This document shows, piece by piece, positions 26,080 to 38,716 of a DNA stretch of 64,000 nucleotides. The notes under the pieces were generated by a model that was not told the DNA's origin, made no database searches, and saw only the letters and a program-made list of their open reading frames with translations. The translations under genes were made by a program, and so were the position numbers. Origin of the DNA: Agrococcus sediminis (lineage in GTDB: Bacteria > Actinomycetota > Actinomycetes > Actinomycetales > Microbacteriaceae); the NCBI RefSeq assembly GCF_007923295.1, contig NZ_VOIR01000018.1, forward strand, positions 1-64,000. Reading direction: 5' to 3'. Each line of letters starts with the position of its first letter. The first letter of the stretch is position 1.

Positions 26080-26234
26080 TAGAGTCTGAGGCTGAACTTC
26101 GGCGAGGGGTGCATCGGCATCCGTGATCGACGCGGTGGCAGCAGCGGACACAGTCTCCAACAGGCGCAGTCCTCACGCCTCGCGCGTTCGAGTCGACACA
26201 CACTGACGGGCCCCGGCCCACGAGGAGCACTTCC
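26080..26234 (+). promoter_or_regulatory. Promoter and long 5' leader of rplY
   Basis: TAGAGT at 26080-26085 directly abuts the upstream terminator and is a likely -10. Transcription from there would leave a leader of about 140 nt without an open frame of its own. GAGGAG before ATG 26235 is the ribosome site. I see no known riboswitch core. Confidence 0.45.
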
Positions 26235-26891
26235 ATGAGCACCGACGACAACAAGCTCTCCAGCGAGATCCGCTCGTCCTTCGGCAAGGGCGCGGCCCGC
26301 AAGCTGCGCGCCGCCGGCAAGGTCCCCGCGGTCCTCTACGGCCACGGCACCGAGCCGCAGCACCTCACCTTCGACGCGCACGACGTCTTCATGCTCGTGC
26401 GCCGCTCGAACGCGGTGCTCGACCTGCAGATCGAGGGCTCGTCGCAGCTCGCGCTCGTGAAGGACATCCAGCGCAACCCCGTCCTCCAGGGCGTGCAGGC
26501 GATCGAGCACCTCGACCTCGTCATCGTCCAGCGCGGCGAGAAGGTCACGGTCGACGTGCCCGTGCACCTCGAGGGCGAGTCGGCCCCCGGCACCATCACC
26601 AACTTCGAGTCGACCTCCATCTCCATCGAGGTCGAGGCCCTGCACATCCCCGACTCCATCACGGTCTCCATCGAGGGCCTCGAGGAGGGCGCGCACGTGC
26701 TCGCCGGCCAGGTCGAGCTCCCCAAGGGCGCCACGCTGCTCACCGACCCCGGGGCGCTCGTCGTCGGCATCATCGTGCCCGCGGCCCCCGTGCTCGAGGA
26801 CGAGGACGCCGCGCCCGCCGAGGGCGAGACGGCCGAGGCTGAGGGCGAGGGCGAGTCCGAGGAGTCGACCGAGGGCGAGTCGGCGGAGTAG
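26235..26891 (+). CDS. rplY: 50S ribosomal protein L25/general stress protein Ctc
   Basis: The protein binds 5S rRNA in the large subunit. The N-terminal L25 domain (residues 1-95) has GKGAARKLRAAGKVPAVLYG and HLTFDAHDVFMLVRR; the CTC-type beta domain follows with VDVPVHLEGESAPGT. The last 40 residues are almost all Glu, Ala, Asp and Ser, the acidic tail usual in actinobacterial Ctc. Its neighbour pth, 17 nt on, is the standard partner. Confidence 0.95.
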   Translation: MSTDDNKLSSEIRSSFGKGAARKLRAAGKVPAVLYGHGTEPQHLTFDAHDVFMLVRRSNAVLDLQIEGSSQLALVKDIQRNPVLQGVQAIEHLDLVIVQRGEKVTVDVPVHLEGESAPGTITNFESTSISIEVEALHIPDSITVSIEGLEEGAHVLAGQVELPKGATLLTDPGALVVGIIVPAAPVLEDEDAAPAEGETAEAEGEGESEESTEGESAE

Positions 26892-26908
26892 TCCGCGAGG
26901 AGCGCTCC

Positions 26909-27484
26909 GTGGCGCAGACGTGGCTCGTGGTCGGGCTCGGGAATCCCGGGCCCGACTACGCGCGCACGCGCCACAACATCGGCCAGATGGCCCTCGCCGA
27001 GGTCGAGCGGCGCGCCGGCGCGACGCCGAAGCGCCACGGCCGCGCCGAGGCGCTCGTCGCCGAGTCGCGCATCATCGGCGGCCCGAAGGTCGTCACCGCG
27101 TTCCCCACCAGCTGGATGAACCGCTCCGGCGGCCCGGTCGCGAAGCTCATGGACTGGTACGGCGTCGAGCCCGACCACGTCATCGTCCTGCACGACGAGC
27201 TCGACCTGCCGCTCGGCACCGTGCGGCTCAAGCAGGGCGGCGGCCACGGCGGCCACAACGGCATGCGCGACATCATCGCCGCGCGCGGCGGCGACGTGCT
27301 GCGGGTGCGGCTCGGGATCGGCCGTCCGCCCGGCAGGCAGGACGCCGCCGACTTCGTGCTCCGGCCCTTCGCGAAGGCCGAGCAGGACGAGGCCGACCTG
27401 CTCGTGCAGCTCGGCGCCGACGCCGTCGAGCGGATCATCGCCGAGGGCTTCCTGGAGGCGCAGCAGCGCATCCACGCCCCGTAG
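26909..27484 (+). CDS. pth: Peptidyl-tRNA hydrolase
   Basis: The product frees tRNA from stalled peptidyl-tRNA. It has 191 residues. Motifs are GLGNPGPDYARTRHNIG with the catalytic His, the NRSGGPV segment (Asn contact), LHDELDLPLG with the catalytic Asp, and GGHGGHNGMRDI. GTG 26909 has GAGGAG upstream. The order rplY-pth matches M. tuberculosis Rv1015c-Rv1014c. Confidence 0.95.
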   Translation: MAQTWLVVGLGNPGPDYARTRHNIGQMALAEVERRAGATPKRHGRAEALVAESRIIGGPKVVTAFPTSWMNRSGGPVAKLMDWYGVEPDHVIVLHDELDLPLGTVRLKQGGGHGGHNGMRDIIAARGGDVLRVRLGIGRPPGRQDAADFVLRPFAKAEQDEADLLVQLGADAVERIIAEGFLEAQQRIHAP

Positions 27485-27515
27485 CATGGGGAGCCGAATC
27501 GGAAGGAGTGCGCCC

Positions 27516-27995
27516 GTGCGCCGAACCGCCCTGCGAGCCGCAGCCCTCATCGCGGCGAGCCTCGTGCTCGTCGGCTGCGCGAGCGGCGACCCCGAGGCAC
27601 CCGCCGAGGCGCAGGGCCCGAACGGCTACGAGCTCGCCGCCACGCTCGACGACGGATCCGAGCTCTGGTCCGACCGCAGCCCCGAGTCGGGGCTCACCGA
27701 CCTCATCCTCGAGACGCCCGAGGGCCGCATGATCCACTCGTGCCTCGGCTCCGGGCCGCTCATGTGCTGGGACGACCCGCTCGAGCCGGCGATGCTGCTC
27801 GTCATCGGGCCGCCCGAGGGCACCGCCGCGACCCTCAGCTGGTACGGCGAGAGCCTCCCGCTCACCGCCGGCGAGCGCGAGGCCGACGACGCCCCCTCCG
27901 TGTTCGCGCTCGTGCTGCCCGACTACGAGGCGAACGACCAGGGATGGCGGCTCGAGGTGACCGACGCCGCCGGCGCGGTCGTCATGACCTCGTGA
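27516..27995 (+). CDS. Putative lipoprotein of unknown function
   Basis: 159 residues. A signal peptide (RRTALRAAALIAASLVLVG) ends in the lipobox LVGC with Cys21, so the mature protein should be a membrane-anchored lipoprotein outside the cell. The mature part is a small beta-rich domain with one CysxxxxxCys-type pair (HSCLGSGPLMCW) that may form a disulfide. GTG 27516 is chosen over the upstream ATG 27486 because GGAAGGAG sits 7 nt before it, and TAGCAT (27482-27487) looks like the -10. Its stop overlaps mfd. Confidence 0.82.
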   Translation: MRRTALRAAALIAASLVLVGCASGDPEAPAEAQGPNGYELAATLDDGSELWSDRSPESGLTDLILETPEGRMIHSCLGSGPLMCWDDPLEPAMLLVIGPPEGTAATLSWYGESLPLTAGEREADDAPSVFALVLPDYEANDQGWRLEVTDAAGAVVMTS

Positions 27996-30900
27996 GCCTC
28001 CGGCCGCTGCTCGAGCTGCTCGAGCGCGGCGCGCTCGCCCCGGTCGTCGAGGCGAGCCGCGGGGGCGCGCTCACCGGCATCGAGGCGATGCGCGCGCCCG
28101 TCGCGGCGTCGATCGCGAACGCCCACGAGCGGCCGCTGCTCGTCATCACCGCGACCCGCCGCGAGGCGGAGGCGGTGCGCGACGACCTCGCCGCGTGGCT
28201 GCCCGAGGCCGAGCTGCTCGACCTGCCCGCGTGGGAGACGCTGCCGCACGAGCGGCTGAGCCCGTCCGCCGAGACCGTCGGCAGGCGCGGCGCCACGCTC
28301 CGCGCCGTCGCCGAGCGCGACGGCTCCCGCCCGACGATCGTGATCGCCTCGGTGCGCGCCGCGCTGCAGCCTGTCGCCGACAACCTGCTGTCGGTGCAGC
28401 CGATCGAGCTCGTCGCGGGTGCGCGCGGCATCGACCTCGCGGCGCTCTCGCGGCACCTCGTCGACCTCGCCTACGCGCGGGTCGACATGGTCACCCGCCG
28501 TGGCGAGTTCGCGGTGCGCGGCGGCATCGTCGACGTCTTCGCGCCCGCCGACGACCACCCGGTGCGCATCGAGCTCTTCGGCGACGAGGTCGAGCAGATG
28601 CGCTGGTTCCACGTCGCCGACCAGCGCTCCGACGCCGAGCCGATCGAGCGCATCGTGCTGCCGCCCACTCGCGAGCTGCTGCTGACCGAGCCGGTGCGGC
28701 AGCGGGCCCGCCAGCTCGCCCCCGAGTTCCCCGGCATCCAGCAGATGCTCGAGAAGATCGCCGAGGGGATGCCCGTGGAGGGCATGGAGTCGCTCGCGCC
28801 GGCCCTGCTGCCGCGGCTCGTCCCCATCACGCACTACCTGCCCGACGCGGGCGTGCTCGTGCTCGGGCCCGAGCGCATCCGCGACCGCGTCGCGAGCCTC
28901 AACGAGACGAACCACGAGTTCCTCGAGGCCGCGTGGAGCGCCGCGACCGCCGGCGGCGAGGCGCCCGTCGACCTGGCGGGCGGGTTCCTCGACCTCGACG
29001 AGCTGCGCGAGTCGGTGCGCGCGCCCTGGTGGACGTTCTCGGTGCTGCGCGGGGGCGACGACGTCACCGCCCTCGAGGCGGATGCCGTGCCGAGCTTCGC
29101 GGGGCAGGCCGACGGCGCGGTCGAGCACCTGCGCGAGCGCGCCCGCGAGGGCTGGCGCATCGTCGTCACCGCCGCCGGGCACGGCATGGTCGAGCGCGCC
29201 GCGCAGGTGCTGGGCGAGCACGGCCTCGCCGCCCGCGAGGTGGAGGCGCTGCCCGCCGAGCTCGAGCCGGGCGTCGTGCACGTCACGCAGGCGTCGGTCG
29301 AGCACGGCTTCTCGCTCCCCGAGGAGCGGCTCGAGCTCGTCAGCGAGGCGGAGTTCTTCGGCCGCGCCGTCGGCGTCGACCAGCGCCAGTCGCGGCGGCT
29401 CGCCACGCGGCGCCGCTCGGTCGTCGACCCGCTCCAGCTGAAGCCCGGCGACTACGTCGTGCACGACACGCACGGCGTCGGCCGCTTCGTCGAGCTCACG
29501 CAGCGCACCGTCTCCACCGGCGGGCGCAGCCCCGTGAAGACGACGCGCGAGTACCTCGTCATCGAATACGCGCCCTCGAAGCGCGGCCACCCCGGCGACC
29601 GGCTCTCGGTGCCCACCGACCAGCTCGACCAGCTGAGCCGCTACGTCGGCGGCGAGTCGCCGCAGCTGTCGAAGATGGGCGGCAGCGACTGGCAGCAGTC
29701 GAAGGCGAAGGCCAGGAAGGCCGTGCGCGAGATCGCGGTCGAGCTCGTGCAGCTCTACTCCGCGCGGATGGCATCGAAGGGCCGCGCGTTCGGTCCCGAC
29801 AGCCCGTGGCAGCGCGAGCTCGAGGACGCGTTCCCGTATGCCGAGACGCCCGACCAGCTGACGACCATCGACGAGGTGAAGCGCGACATGGAGCGCTCGG
29901 TGCCGATGGACCGGCTGCTCTCGGGCGACGTCGGCTACGGCAAGACCGAGGTCGCCGTGCGCGCCGCCTTCAAGGCGGTGCAGGACGGCGCGCAGGTCGC
30001 GGTGCTCGTGCCGACGACGCTGCTCGTGCGGCAGCACTTCGAGACCTTCGCGTCGCGCTTCGCCGGCTTCCCGGTGCACGTGCGCGCCCTCAGCCGCTTC
30101 CAGACCGACAAGGAGGTGCGCGAGACGATCGCGGGCCTCGCCGACGGCACCGTCGACGTCGTGATCGGCACCCACCGCATCCTCTCCGACCGCATCCGCT
30201 TCAAGGAGCTCGGGCTCGTCATCATCGACGAGGAGCAGCGCTTCGGCGTCGAGCACAAGGAGCAGCTCAAGGCGCTGAAGACCAACGTCGACGTGCTCGC
30301 GATGTCGGCGACGCCCATCCCTCGCACGCTCGAGATGGCGGTCACGGGCATCCGCGAGATGTCGACACTCGCGACGCCGCCCGAGGCGCGGCATCCGGTG
30401 CTCACCTTCGTCGGCGCGTACAACGAGCAGCAGGTGGCTGCGGCGATCCGCCGCGAGCTGCTGCGCGAGGGCCAGGTGTTCTTCGTGCACAACCGGGTCT
30501 CGTCGATCAACAAGGTCGCGGCGCAGCTCGCCGAGCTCGTGCCCGAGGCGCGCATCGGCGTCGCGCACGGCAAGATGCCGGAGACGGCGCTCGAGCGCGT
30601 GATCGTCGACTTCTGGGAGAAGCAGTACGACGTGCTCGTCTCCACCACCATCGTCGAGACCGGCCTCGACATCCCCAACGCCAACACGCTCATCGTCGAT
30701 CGCGCCGAGCGCTACGGGCTCAGCCAGCTGCACCAGCTGCGCGGGCGCGTCGGCCGCGGCCGCGAGCGCGCCTACGCGTACTTCCTCTACGACGCCGAGA
30801 CGCCGCTGTCCGAGACCGCGCACGACCGGCTCGAGACGATCGCCGTGCACAACGAGCTCGGCGCGGGCATGCAGGTGGCGCTCAAGGACCTCGAGATCCG

Positions 30901-31567
30901 CGGCGCCGGCAATCTCCTGGGCGGCGAGCAGTCGGGCCACATCGCCGGCGTCGGCTTCGACCTGTACCTGCGCATGGTGGGCGAGGCCGTCGCGGTCTTC
31001 CGCGGCGAGGAGGACGAGGGGCCGCGCGAGCTGCGGCTCGAGCTGCCTGTCGACGCGGTGATCCCCGAGGACTACGTCGACTCGGAGCGCCTGCGCCTCG
31101 AGGCCTACCAGAAGCTCTCGTCCGCGGCGTCGGCGCGCGACGACGAGTCGATCGACCACGTGCTCGAGGAGCTGCGCGACCGCTACGGCCCGCCGCCCGC
31201 GCAGGTGACGGCGCTCGTCGCCATGGCGCGGCTGCGGCGCAAGGCGCAGCGCGCGAAGCTCTCGGAGGTCATCACGGTCGGGCCGAACCTGCGCATCGGC
31301 CCCGCCGAGCTCGCCGACTCGGTGCAGCTGCGGCTGCGGCGCATGTACCCGGGCGCGAAGGTCAACGAGACCGCGAAGACGCTCGTCGTGCCGATCCCCA
31401 CGGCCGGCGGCGGCCGGCTCGCCGGCACGCAGGCGGAGCCGCTGCCCGATGCCGAGCTCATCGCATGGGTGGATGCGCTGCTGACGGCGATCTTCCCGCC
31501 GCCCAGGCCGGCCGACGACCAGGCCGAGCGGCCGGCCGGGGAGCCGGCGGGGGAGCGCACGGCGTGA
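27992..31567 (+). CDS. mfd: Transcription-repair coupling factor Mfd
   Basis: A 1191-residue DNA translocase that removes RNA polymerase stalled at lesions and recruits UvrA. Domains in order: UvrB-homology modules (residues 1-350), the CarD-like RNA polymerase interaction domain (PGDYVVHDTHGVGRFVEL, about residue 490), RecG-like helicase lobes with Walker A GDVGYGKTEVA (about residue 645) and the DEEQ box IIDEEQRFGVEHKEQ, the TRG region after QLHQLRGRVGRGRERAYAYF, and the C-terminal TRCF domain. The GTG start overlaps the lipoprotein stop, and the gene overlaps mazG by 4 nt. Confidence 0.97.
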   Translation: MSLRPLLELLERGALAPVVEASRGGALTGIEAMRAPVAASIANAHERPLLVITATRREAEAVRDDLAAWLPEAELLDLPAWETLPHERLSPSAETVGRRGATLRAVAERDGSRPTIVIASVRAALQPVADNLLSVQPIELVAGARGIDLAALSRHLVDLAYARVDMVTRRGEFAVRGGIVDVFAPADDHPVRIELFGDEVEQMRWFHVADQRSDAEPIERIVLPPTRELLLTEPVRQRARQLAPEFPGIQQMLEKIAEGMPVEGMESLAPALLPRLVPITHYLPDAGVLVLGPERIRDRVASLNETNHEFLEAAWSAATAGGEAPVDLAGGFLDLDELRESVRAPWWTFSVLRGGDDVTALEADAVPSFAGQADGAVEHLRERAREGWRIVVTAAGHGMVERAAQVLGEHGLAAREVEALPAELEPGVVHVTQASVEHGFSLPEERLELVSEAEFFGRAVGVDQRQSRRLATRRRSVVDPLQLKPGDYVVHDTHGVGRFVELTQRTVSTGGRSPVKTTREYLVIEYAPSKRGHPGDRLSVPTDQLDQLSRYVGGESPQLSKMGGSDWQQSKAKARKAVREIAVELVQLYSARMASKGRAFGPDSPWQRELEDAFPYAETPDQLTTIDEVKRDMERSVPMDRLLSGDVGYGKTEVAVRAAFKAVQDGAQVAVLVPTTLLVRQHFETFASRFAGFPVHVRALSRFQTDKEVRETIAGLADGTVDVVIGTHRILSDRIRFKELGLVIIDEEQRFGVEHKEQLKALKTNVDVLAMSATPIPRTLEMAVTGIREMSTLATPPEARHPVLTFVGAYNEQQVAAAIRRELLREGQVFFVHNRVSSINKVAAQLAELVPEARIGVAHGKMPETALERVIVDFWEKQYDVLVSTTIVETGLDIPNANTLIVDRAERYGLSQLHQLRGRVGRGRERAYAYFLYDAETPLSETAHDRLETIAVHNELGAGMQVALKDLEIRGAGNLLGGEQSGHIAGVGFDLYLRMVGEAVAVFRGEEDEGPRELRLELPVDAVIPEDYVDSERLRLEAYQKLSSAASARDDESIDHVLEELRDRYGPPPAQVTALVAMARLRRKAQRAKLSEVITVGPNLRIGPAELADSVQLRLRRMYPGAKVNETAKTLVVPIPTAGGGRLAGTQAEPLPDAELIAWVDALLTAIFPPPRPADDQAERPAGEPAGERTA

Positions 31568-32199
31568 GCGCCCTCGACGACCTCGTCGCCGTCATGGCGC
31601 GGCTGCGGGCGCCCGGAGGCTGCCCGTGGGACGCCGAGCAGACGCACGCGTCGCTCGTGCCCTTCCTCATCGAGGAGGCGCATGAGCTTGCCGAGGCGAT
31701 CGAGGCGGGCGACGCCGACGACGCCCACCTGCGCGAGGAGCTCGGCGACGTGCTGCTGCAGGTCGTCTTCCACGCCGACATCGCCCGCGCCGAGGGCCGC
31801 TTCGACCTCGACGACGTCGCGCGCGGGCTCGCCGAGAAGCTGCGCCGGCGGCATCCGCACGTCTTCGCCGACGTCGCCGTCACGGGCGTCGACGACGTGG
31901 TGGCGAACTGGGATGCGCTGAAGCGAGCCGAGAAGCCCGAGCGCGGCAGCGCGCTCGACGGCATCCCGGCGGGCCTGCCCGCGCTCGCGCGCGCCGAGAA
32001 GGTGCTGCGCCGCGCCGAGCGCGCGGGCCTGACGACGTCGGATGCGACGGGCCCGGCCACCGAGGAGGCGCTCGGCGCCGAGCTGCTCGCGCTCGTGCGC
32101 GGCGCGGCTGCCCGCGAGCTCGACGCCGAGCGGGCGCTCCGCGCCGCCACCCGCGAGCTCGAGGCGAGCCTCCGCGCCGAGGAGGCGGGCCGCGCCTGA
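31564..32199 (+). CDS. mazG: MazG-family nucleoside triphosphate pyrophosphohydrolase
   Basis: A 211-residue enzyme that hydrolyses NTPs or dNTPs to NMP and pyrophosphate. The N-terminal MazG domain has GGCPWDAEQTHASL, the metal-binding EEAHELAEAI and the EELGDVLLQVVFHADI helix. A second, poorly conserved segment covers residues 120-211, so it is the shorter actinobacterial form. GTG overlaps the mfd stop (GTGA), as in the Rv1020-Rv1021 order of M. tuberculosis. Confidence 0.93.
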   Translation: MSALDDLVAVMARLRAPGGCPWDAEQTHASLVPFLIEEAHELAEAIEAGDADDAHLREELGDVLLQVVFHADIARAEGRFDLDDVARGLAEKLRRRHPHVFADVAVTGVDDVVANWDALKRAEKPERGSALDGIPAGLPALARAEKVLRRAERAGLTTSDATGPATEEALGAELLALVRGAAARELDAERALRAATRELEASLRAEEAGRA

Positions 32200-32211
32200 G
32201 CCCCCCCCGGT

Positions 32212-32268
32212 CGATTGGTCACGATCGGTCGGCTGCGCCCCGGAAGAGCAACACTTCGTGACCAATCG
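32212..32268. repeat. Intergenic palindromic element with 13-bp arms
   Basis: CGATTGGTCACGA at 32212-32224 is the exact reverse complement of 32256-32268, around a 31-nt loop, with C and G runs outside. It lies between the converging mazG and oxidoreductase genes. It may serve as a terminator or belong to a dispersed repeat family like that at 9266. A second palindrome, GGCCCTAGGGCC, covers the oxidoreductase stop at 32303-32314. Confidence 0.6.
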
Positions 32269-32306
32269 GCGGGGAGCGGTGGCCGCGGGCACCGCCGCGG
32301 CTGGCC

Positions 32307-33245
32307 CTAGGGCCGCACCACCACGTTCCCGACCTTGTGGCCGGAGTCGACGATCGCGTGCGCGCGGGCGATCTCGGCCATCGGCAGGGACTGCACGACC
32401 GGGTCGAGCTCGCCGGTCGCGAGCAGCGCGAGCAGCCGCTCGATGTGCTCGCGCCGCGCGCGGGCGATCCCAGCCTTGACCGCGCCGCGCGCGGTGATGG
32501 TCTGCCAGAGCGTGGCGGCGACCAGGATGAGCGTGCCGCCGTCGGCGAGGAGCCGCCGGCCGGTCGCGGGGGAGAGCGCGCCGACCGCGTCGAGCACCAC
32601 GTCGAAGCGCCGGCCGAGCGTGGTGACGTCGGTCGTCGCGCGATCGACCACCTCCTCCGCGCCGAGCCGACGCACGAGCTCGGCGTTCTGCGCGCTCACG
32701 ACCGCGGTCACGTGCGCGCCCGCGAGCCGCGCCACCTGCACCGCGCTCGTGCCGACCGCGCCCGCGGCGCCGACGACGAGCACCGACTGCCCCTCGCGCA
32801 GCTTCGCGACGTCCAGCAGGAAGTGCATCGCCGTCGTGCCGCCGAACACGACGGCCGCCGCGTCGTCGAGCGCGACGCCGTCGGGAACCCGCACGAGCCG
32901 GTCGGCGCGCAGCGCGATGAGCTCGGCATGGCCGCCGTGCCCGCTCGCGCACACCACGGCGTCGCCCGGCGCGAGCCCCTCGACGCCCTCGCCGACCGCC
33001 TCGACCGTGCCCGAGAGGGCGAAGCCGAGGATGCGTCGGCGCGGCCCGCGCAGGCCGAGCGCGAGGCGAGCGGGCACCGCGAAGCCGCGCGGGAAGCGCG
33101 CGCCGCGGATCCGGGCGTCGCCCGAGCTCACGGTCGCCGCCGCGACGCGCACGAGCGCCTCGCCCGGGCCCGCCACGGGGGCCGCGACATCGGCGACCCT
33201 CGCGACCTCGGGCGGGCCGTACCGGTCGATGACCACTGCGCGCAT
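32307..33245 (-). CDS. NAD(P)-dependent quinone oxidoreductase-like MDR enzyme
   Basis: A 312-residue zinc-independent medium-chain reductase. GroES-like N-terminus with GPGEALVRVAAATVSSGDARIR, then the NADPH loop VLVVGAAGAVGTSAVQVARLAG and the family segment LDAVGALSPATGRRLLADGG. No zinc ligands are present, as expected for quinone oxidoreductase or enone reductase types. It diverges from a TetR gene across two copies of the same palindrome, so its expression is very probably set by that regulator. The natural substrate is unknown. Confidence 0.88.
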   Translation of the reverse strand: MRAVVIDRYGPPEVARVADVAAPVAGPGEALVRVAAATVSSGDARIRGARFPRGFAVPARLALGLRGPRRRILGFALSGTVEAVGEGVEGLAPGDAVVCASGHGGHAELIALRADRLVRVPDGVALDDAAAVVFGGTTAMHFLLDVAKLREGQSVLVVGAAGAVGTSAVQVARLAGAHVTAVVSAQNAELVRRLGAEEVVDRATTDVTTLGRRFDVVLDAVGALSPATGRRLLADGGTLILVAATLWQTITARGAVKAGIARARREHIERLLALLATGELDPVVQSLPMAEIARAHAIVDSGHKVGNVVVRP

Positions 33246-33254
33246 CCGATGCTC

Positions 33255-37634
<4,380 letters not shown>

Positions 37635-37656
37635 CCTGCGCGGTTCGGCCGCGACC

Positions 37657-37693
37657 GGAGGGCACTCGCCGATATCCTCGGCGGGTGCCCTCC
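37657..37693 (+). terminator. Hairpin at eno end that encloses the ftsB promoter and start codon
   Basis: GGAGGGCACTCGCC (37657-37670) pairs with GGCGGGTGCCCTCC (37680-37693) at 13 of 14 positions plus one G-T. The loop holds TATCCT, the likely ftsB -10, and the right arm holds the ftsB GTG. In eno read-through RNA the start codon would be sequestered; in a leaderless ftsB transcript the hairpin would not form. Confidence 0.65.
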
Positions 37694-38143
37694 GTCCGTC
37701 CTGCCTCCGGTCAGCTGCGCGTGTCGTGGCTGCTGCTCGTCGCGGTCGGCCTCGTCCTCGCCGGCGTCGTCACGCTCGCGCCCTCCATCGGGCTGCTGCT
37801 CGAGCAGCGCCGCGACATCGCCGCGCTCGAGGCGCAGGTGACGGCGCAGCAGGAGAACGTCGAGGCGCTGCAGGAGGAGCAGGCGCGCTGGGACGACCCC
37901 GCCTACATCGAGGCGCAGGCGCGCGACCGGCTGTTCTTCGTCTACCCGGGCGAGACGAGCTTCGTGCTGCTCGACGACCGGTCGGCGCTCGAGACGGCCT
38001 CCGCCGACGTGCCCTCGGCGACGATCGAGCAGCCGGCCGAGGACTGGGTCGCGGCGACCGCCTCGTCGTTCCTCGTCGCGGGCCTGACCGACGACGGGCC
38101 GTCGTCGTTCGGCGAGCCGGCCGAGGTGGGGGAGCCGCAGTGA
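37685..38143 (+). CDS. FtsB/DivIC-type septum formation initiator family protein
   Basis: A 152-residue bitopic membrane protein of the divisome (FtsL-FtsB-FtsQ complex). One transmembrane helix lies about residues 14-36 (SWLLLVAVGLVLAGVVTLAPSI), then a coiled coil IAALEAQVTAQQENVEALQEE (residues 45-66), then the family segment WDDPAYIEAQARDRLFFVYPGE. The C-terminal tail is acidic. GTG 37685 has TATCCT ending 6 nt upstream, so a leaderless transcript is likely. It overlaps the DUF501 gene by 4 nt. Confidence 0.92.
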   Translation: MPSVRPASGQLRVSWLLLVAVGLVLAGVVTLAPSIGLLLEQRRDIAALEAQVTAQQENVEALQEEQARWDDPAYIEAQARDRLFFVYPGETSFVLLDDRSALETASADVPSATIEQPAEDWVAATASSFLVAGLTDDGPSSFGEPAEVGEPQ

Positions 38144-38673
38144 TCGACCCGGCCACCGAGCGCGACCTCGAGATCATGGCGTCCCAGCTCGGCCGCACGA
38201 TGCGCGGCGTGCTCGGCATCGGCGCCCGCTGCGCGTGCGGCGCGCCGACCGTCGTGGTGACGGCGCCGCGACTGCCCGACGGCACGCCGTTCCCCACCTT
38301 CTACTACCTCACGCATCCGGCCGCCGCCGCCTCCGCGTCGCGGCTCGAGGCCGACGGCACGATGGCCGAGCTGCAGCGGCGGCTCGAGGAGCCCGAGACG
38401 GCGGATGCGTATGCCGCGGCCCATGCGGCGTACCTCGCCGACCGGGAGGCCCACGGGCACGTCGAGGAGATCGCCGGCATCTCGGCCGGCGGCATGCCGA
38501 CGCGGGTGAAGTGCCTGCACGCGGTGATCGCGCACTCGCTCGCCGCCGGACCGGGCGTGAACCCGATCGGCGACGCCGCCCTCGCGCTCGCCGACTGGTC
38601 GCCCGAGGTGTGCGCCTGCCCGCCCGAGGACCGGGGGCCGCGCGCGACCGGCGCGGATTCCCACCCGCGATAG
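38140..38673 (+). CDS. DUF501 domain-containing protein
   Basis: A 177-residue protein of unknown function, orthologous in position and motifs to M. tuberculosis Rv1025. It has the cysteine-bearing start GIGARCACGAPTVVVTAPRL, then FPTFYYLTHPAA, and the typical GGMPTRVKCLHAVIAHSLAAGPGVNPIGD near the C-terminus, ending with CACPPE. Four cysteines and the conserved HAVIAHSLA helix suggest a metal site, but no activity is established. It is coupled to ftsB. Confidence 0.92.
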   Translation: MIDPATERDLEIMASQLGRTMRGVLGIGARCACGAPTVVVTAPRLPDGTPFPTFYYLTHPAAAASASRLEADGTMAELQRRLEEPETADAYAAAHAAYLADREAHGHVEEIAGISAGGMPTRVKCLHAVIAHSLAAGPGVNPIGDAALALADWSPEVCACPPEDRGPRATGADSHPR

Positions 38674-38676
38674 ACT
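38671..38676 (+). promoter_or_regulatory. -10 hexamer of ndh, overlapping the DUF501 stop
   Basis: TAGACT, whose first three bases are the DUF501 stop codon. It lies 41 nt before the TTG start of the dehydrogenase gene, with GGGGAAG as the ribosome site. Confidence 0.45.
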
Positions 38677-38716
38677 CGTCGCACATCCACATCTGATACC
38701 GGGGAAGAAGCGCGCT

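Noticed and set aside
27923-31159. Open frame of about 1080 codons antisense to mfd
   Set aside because: Low-complexity translation and exact antisense position; mfd itself has all its domains.
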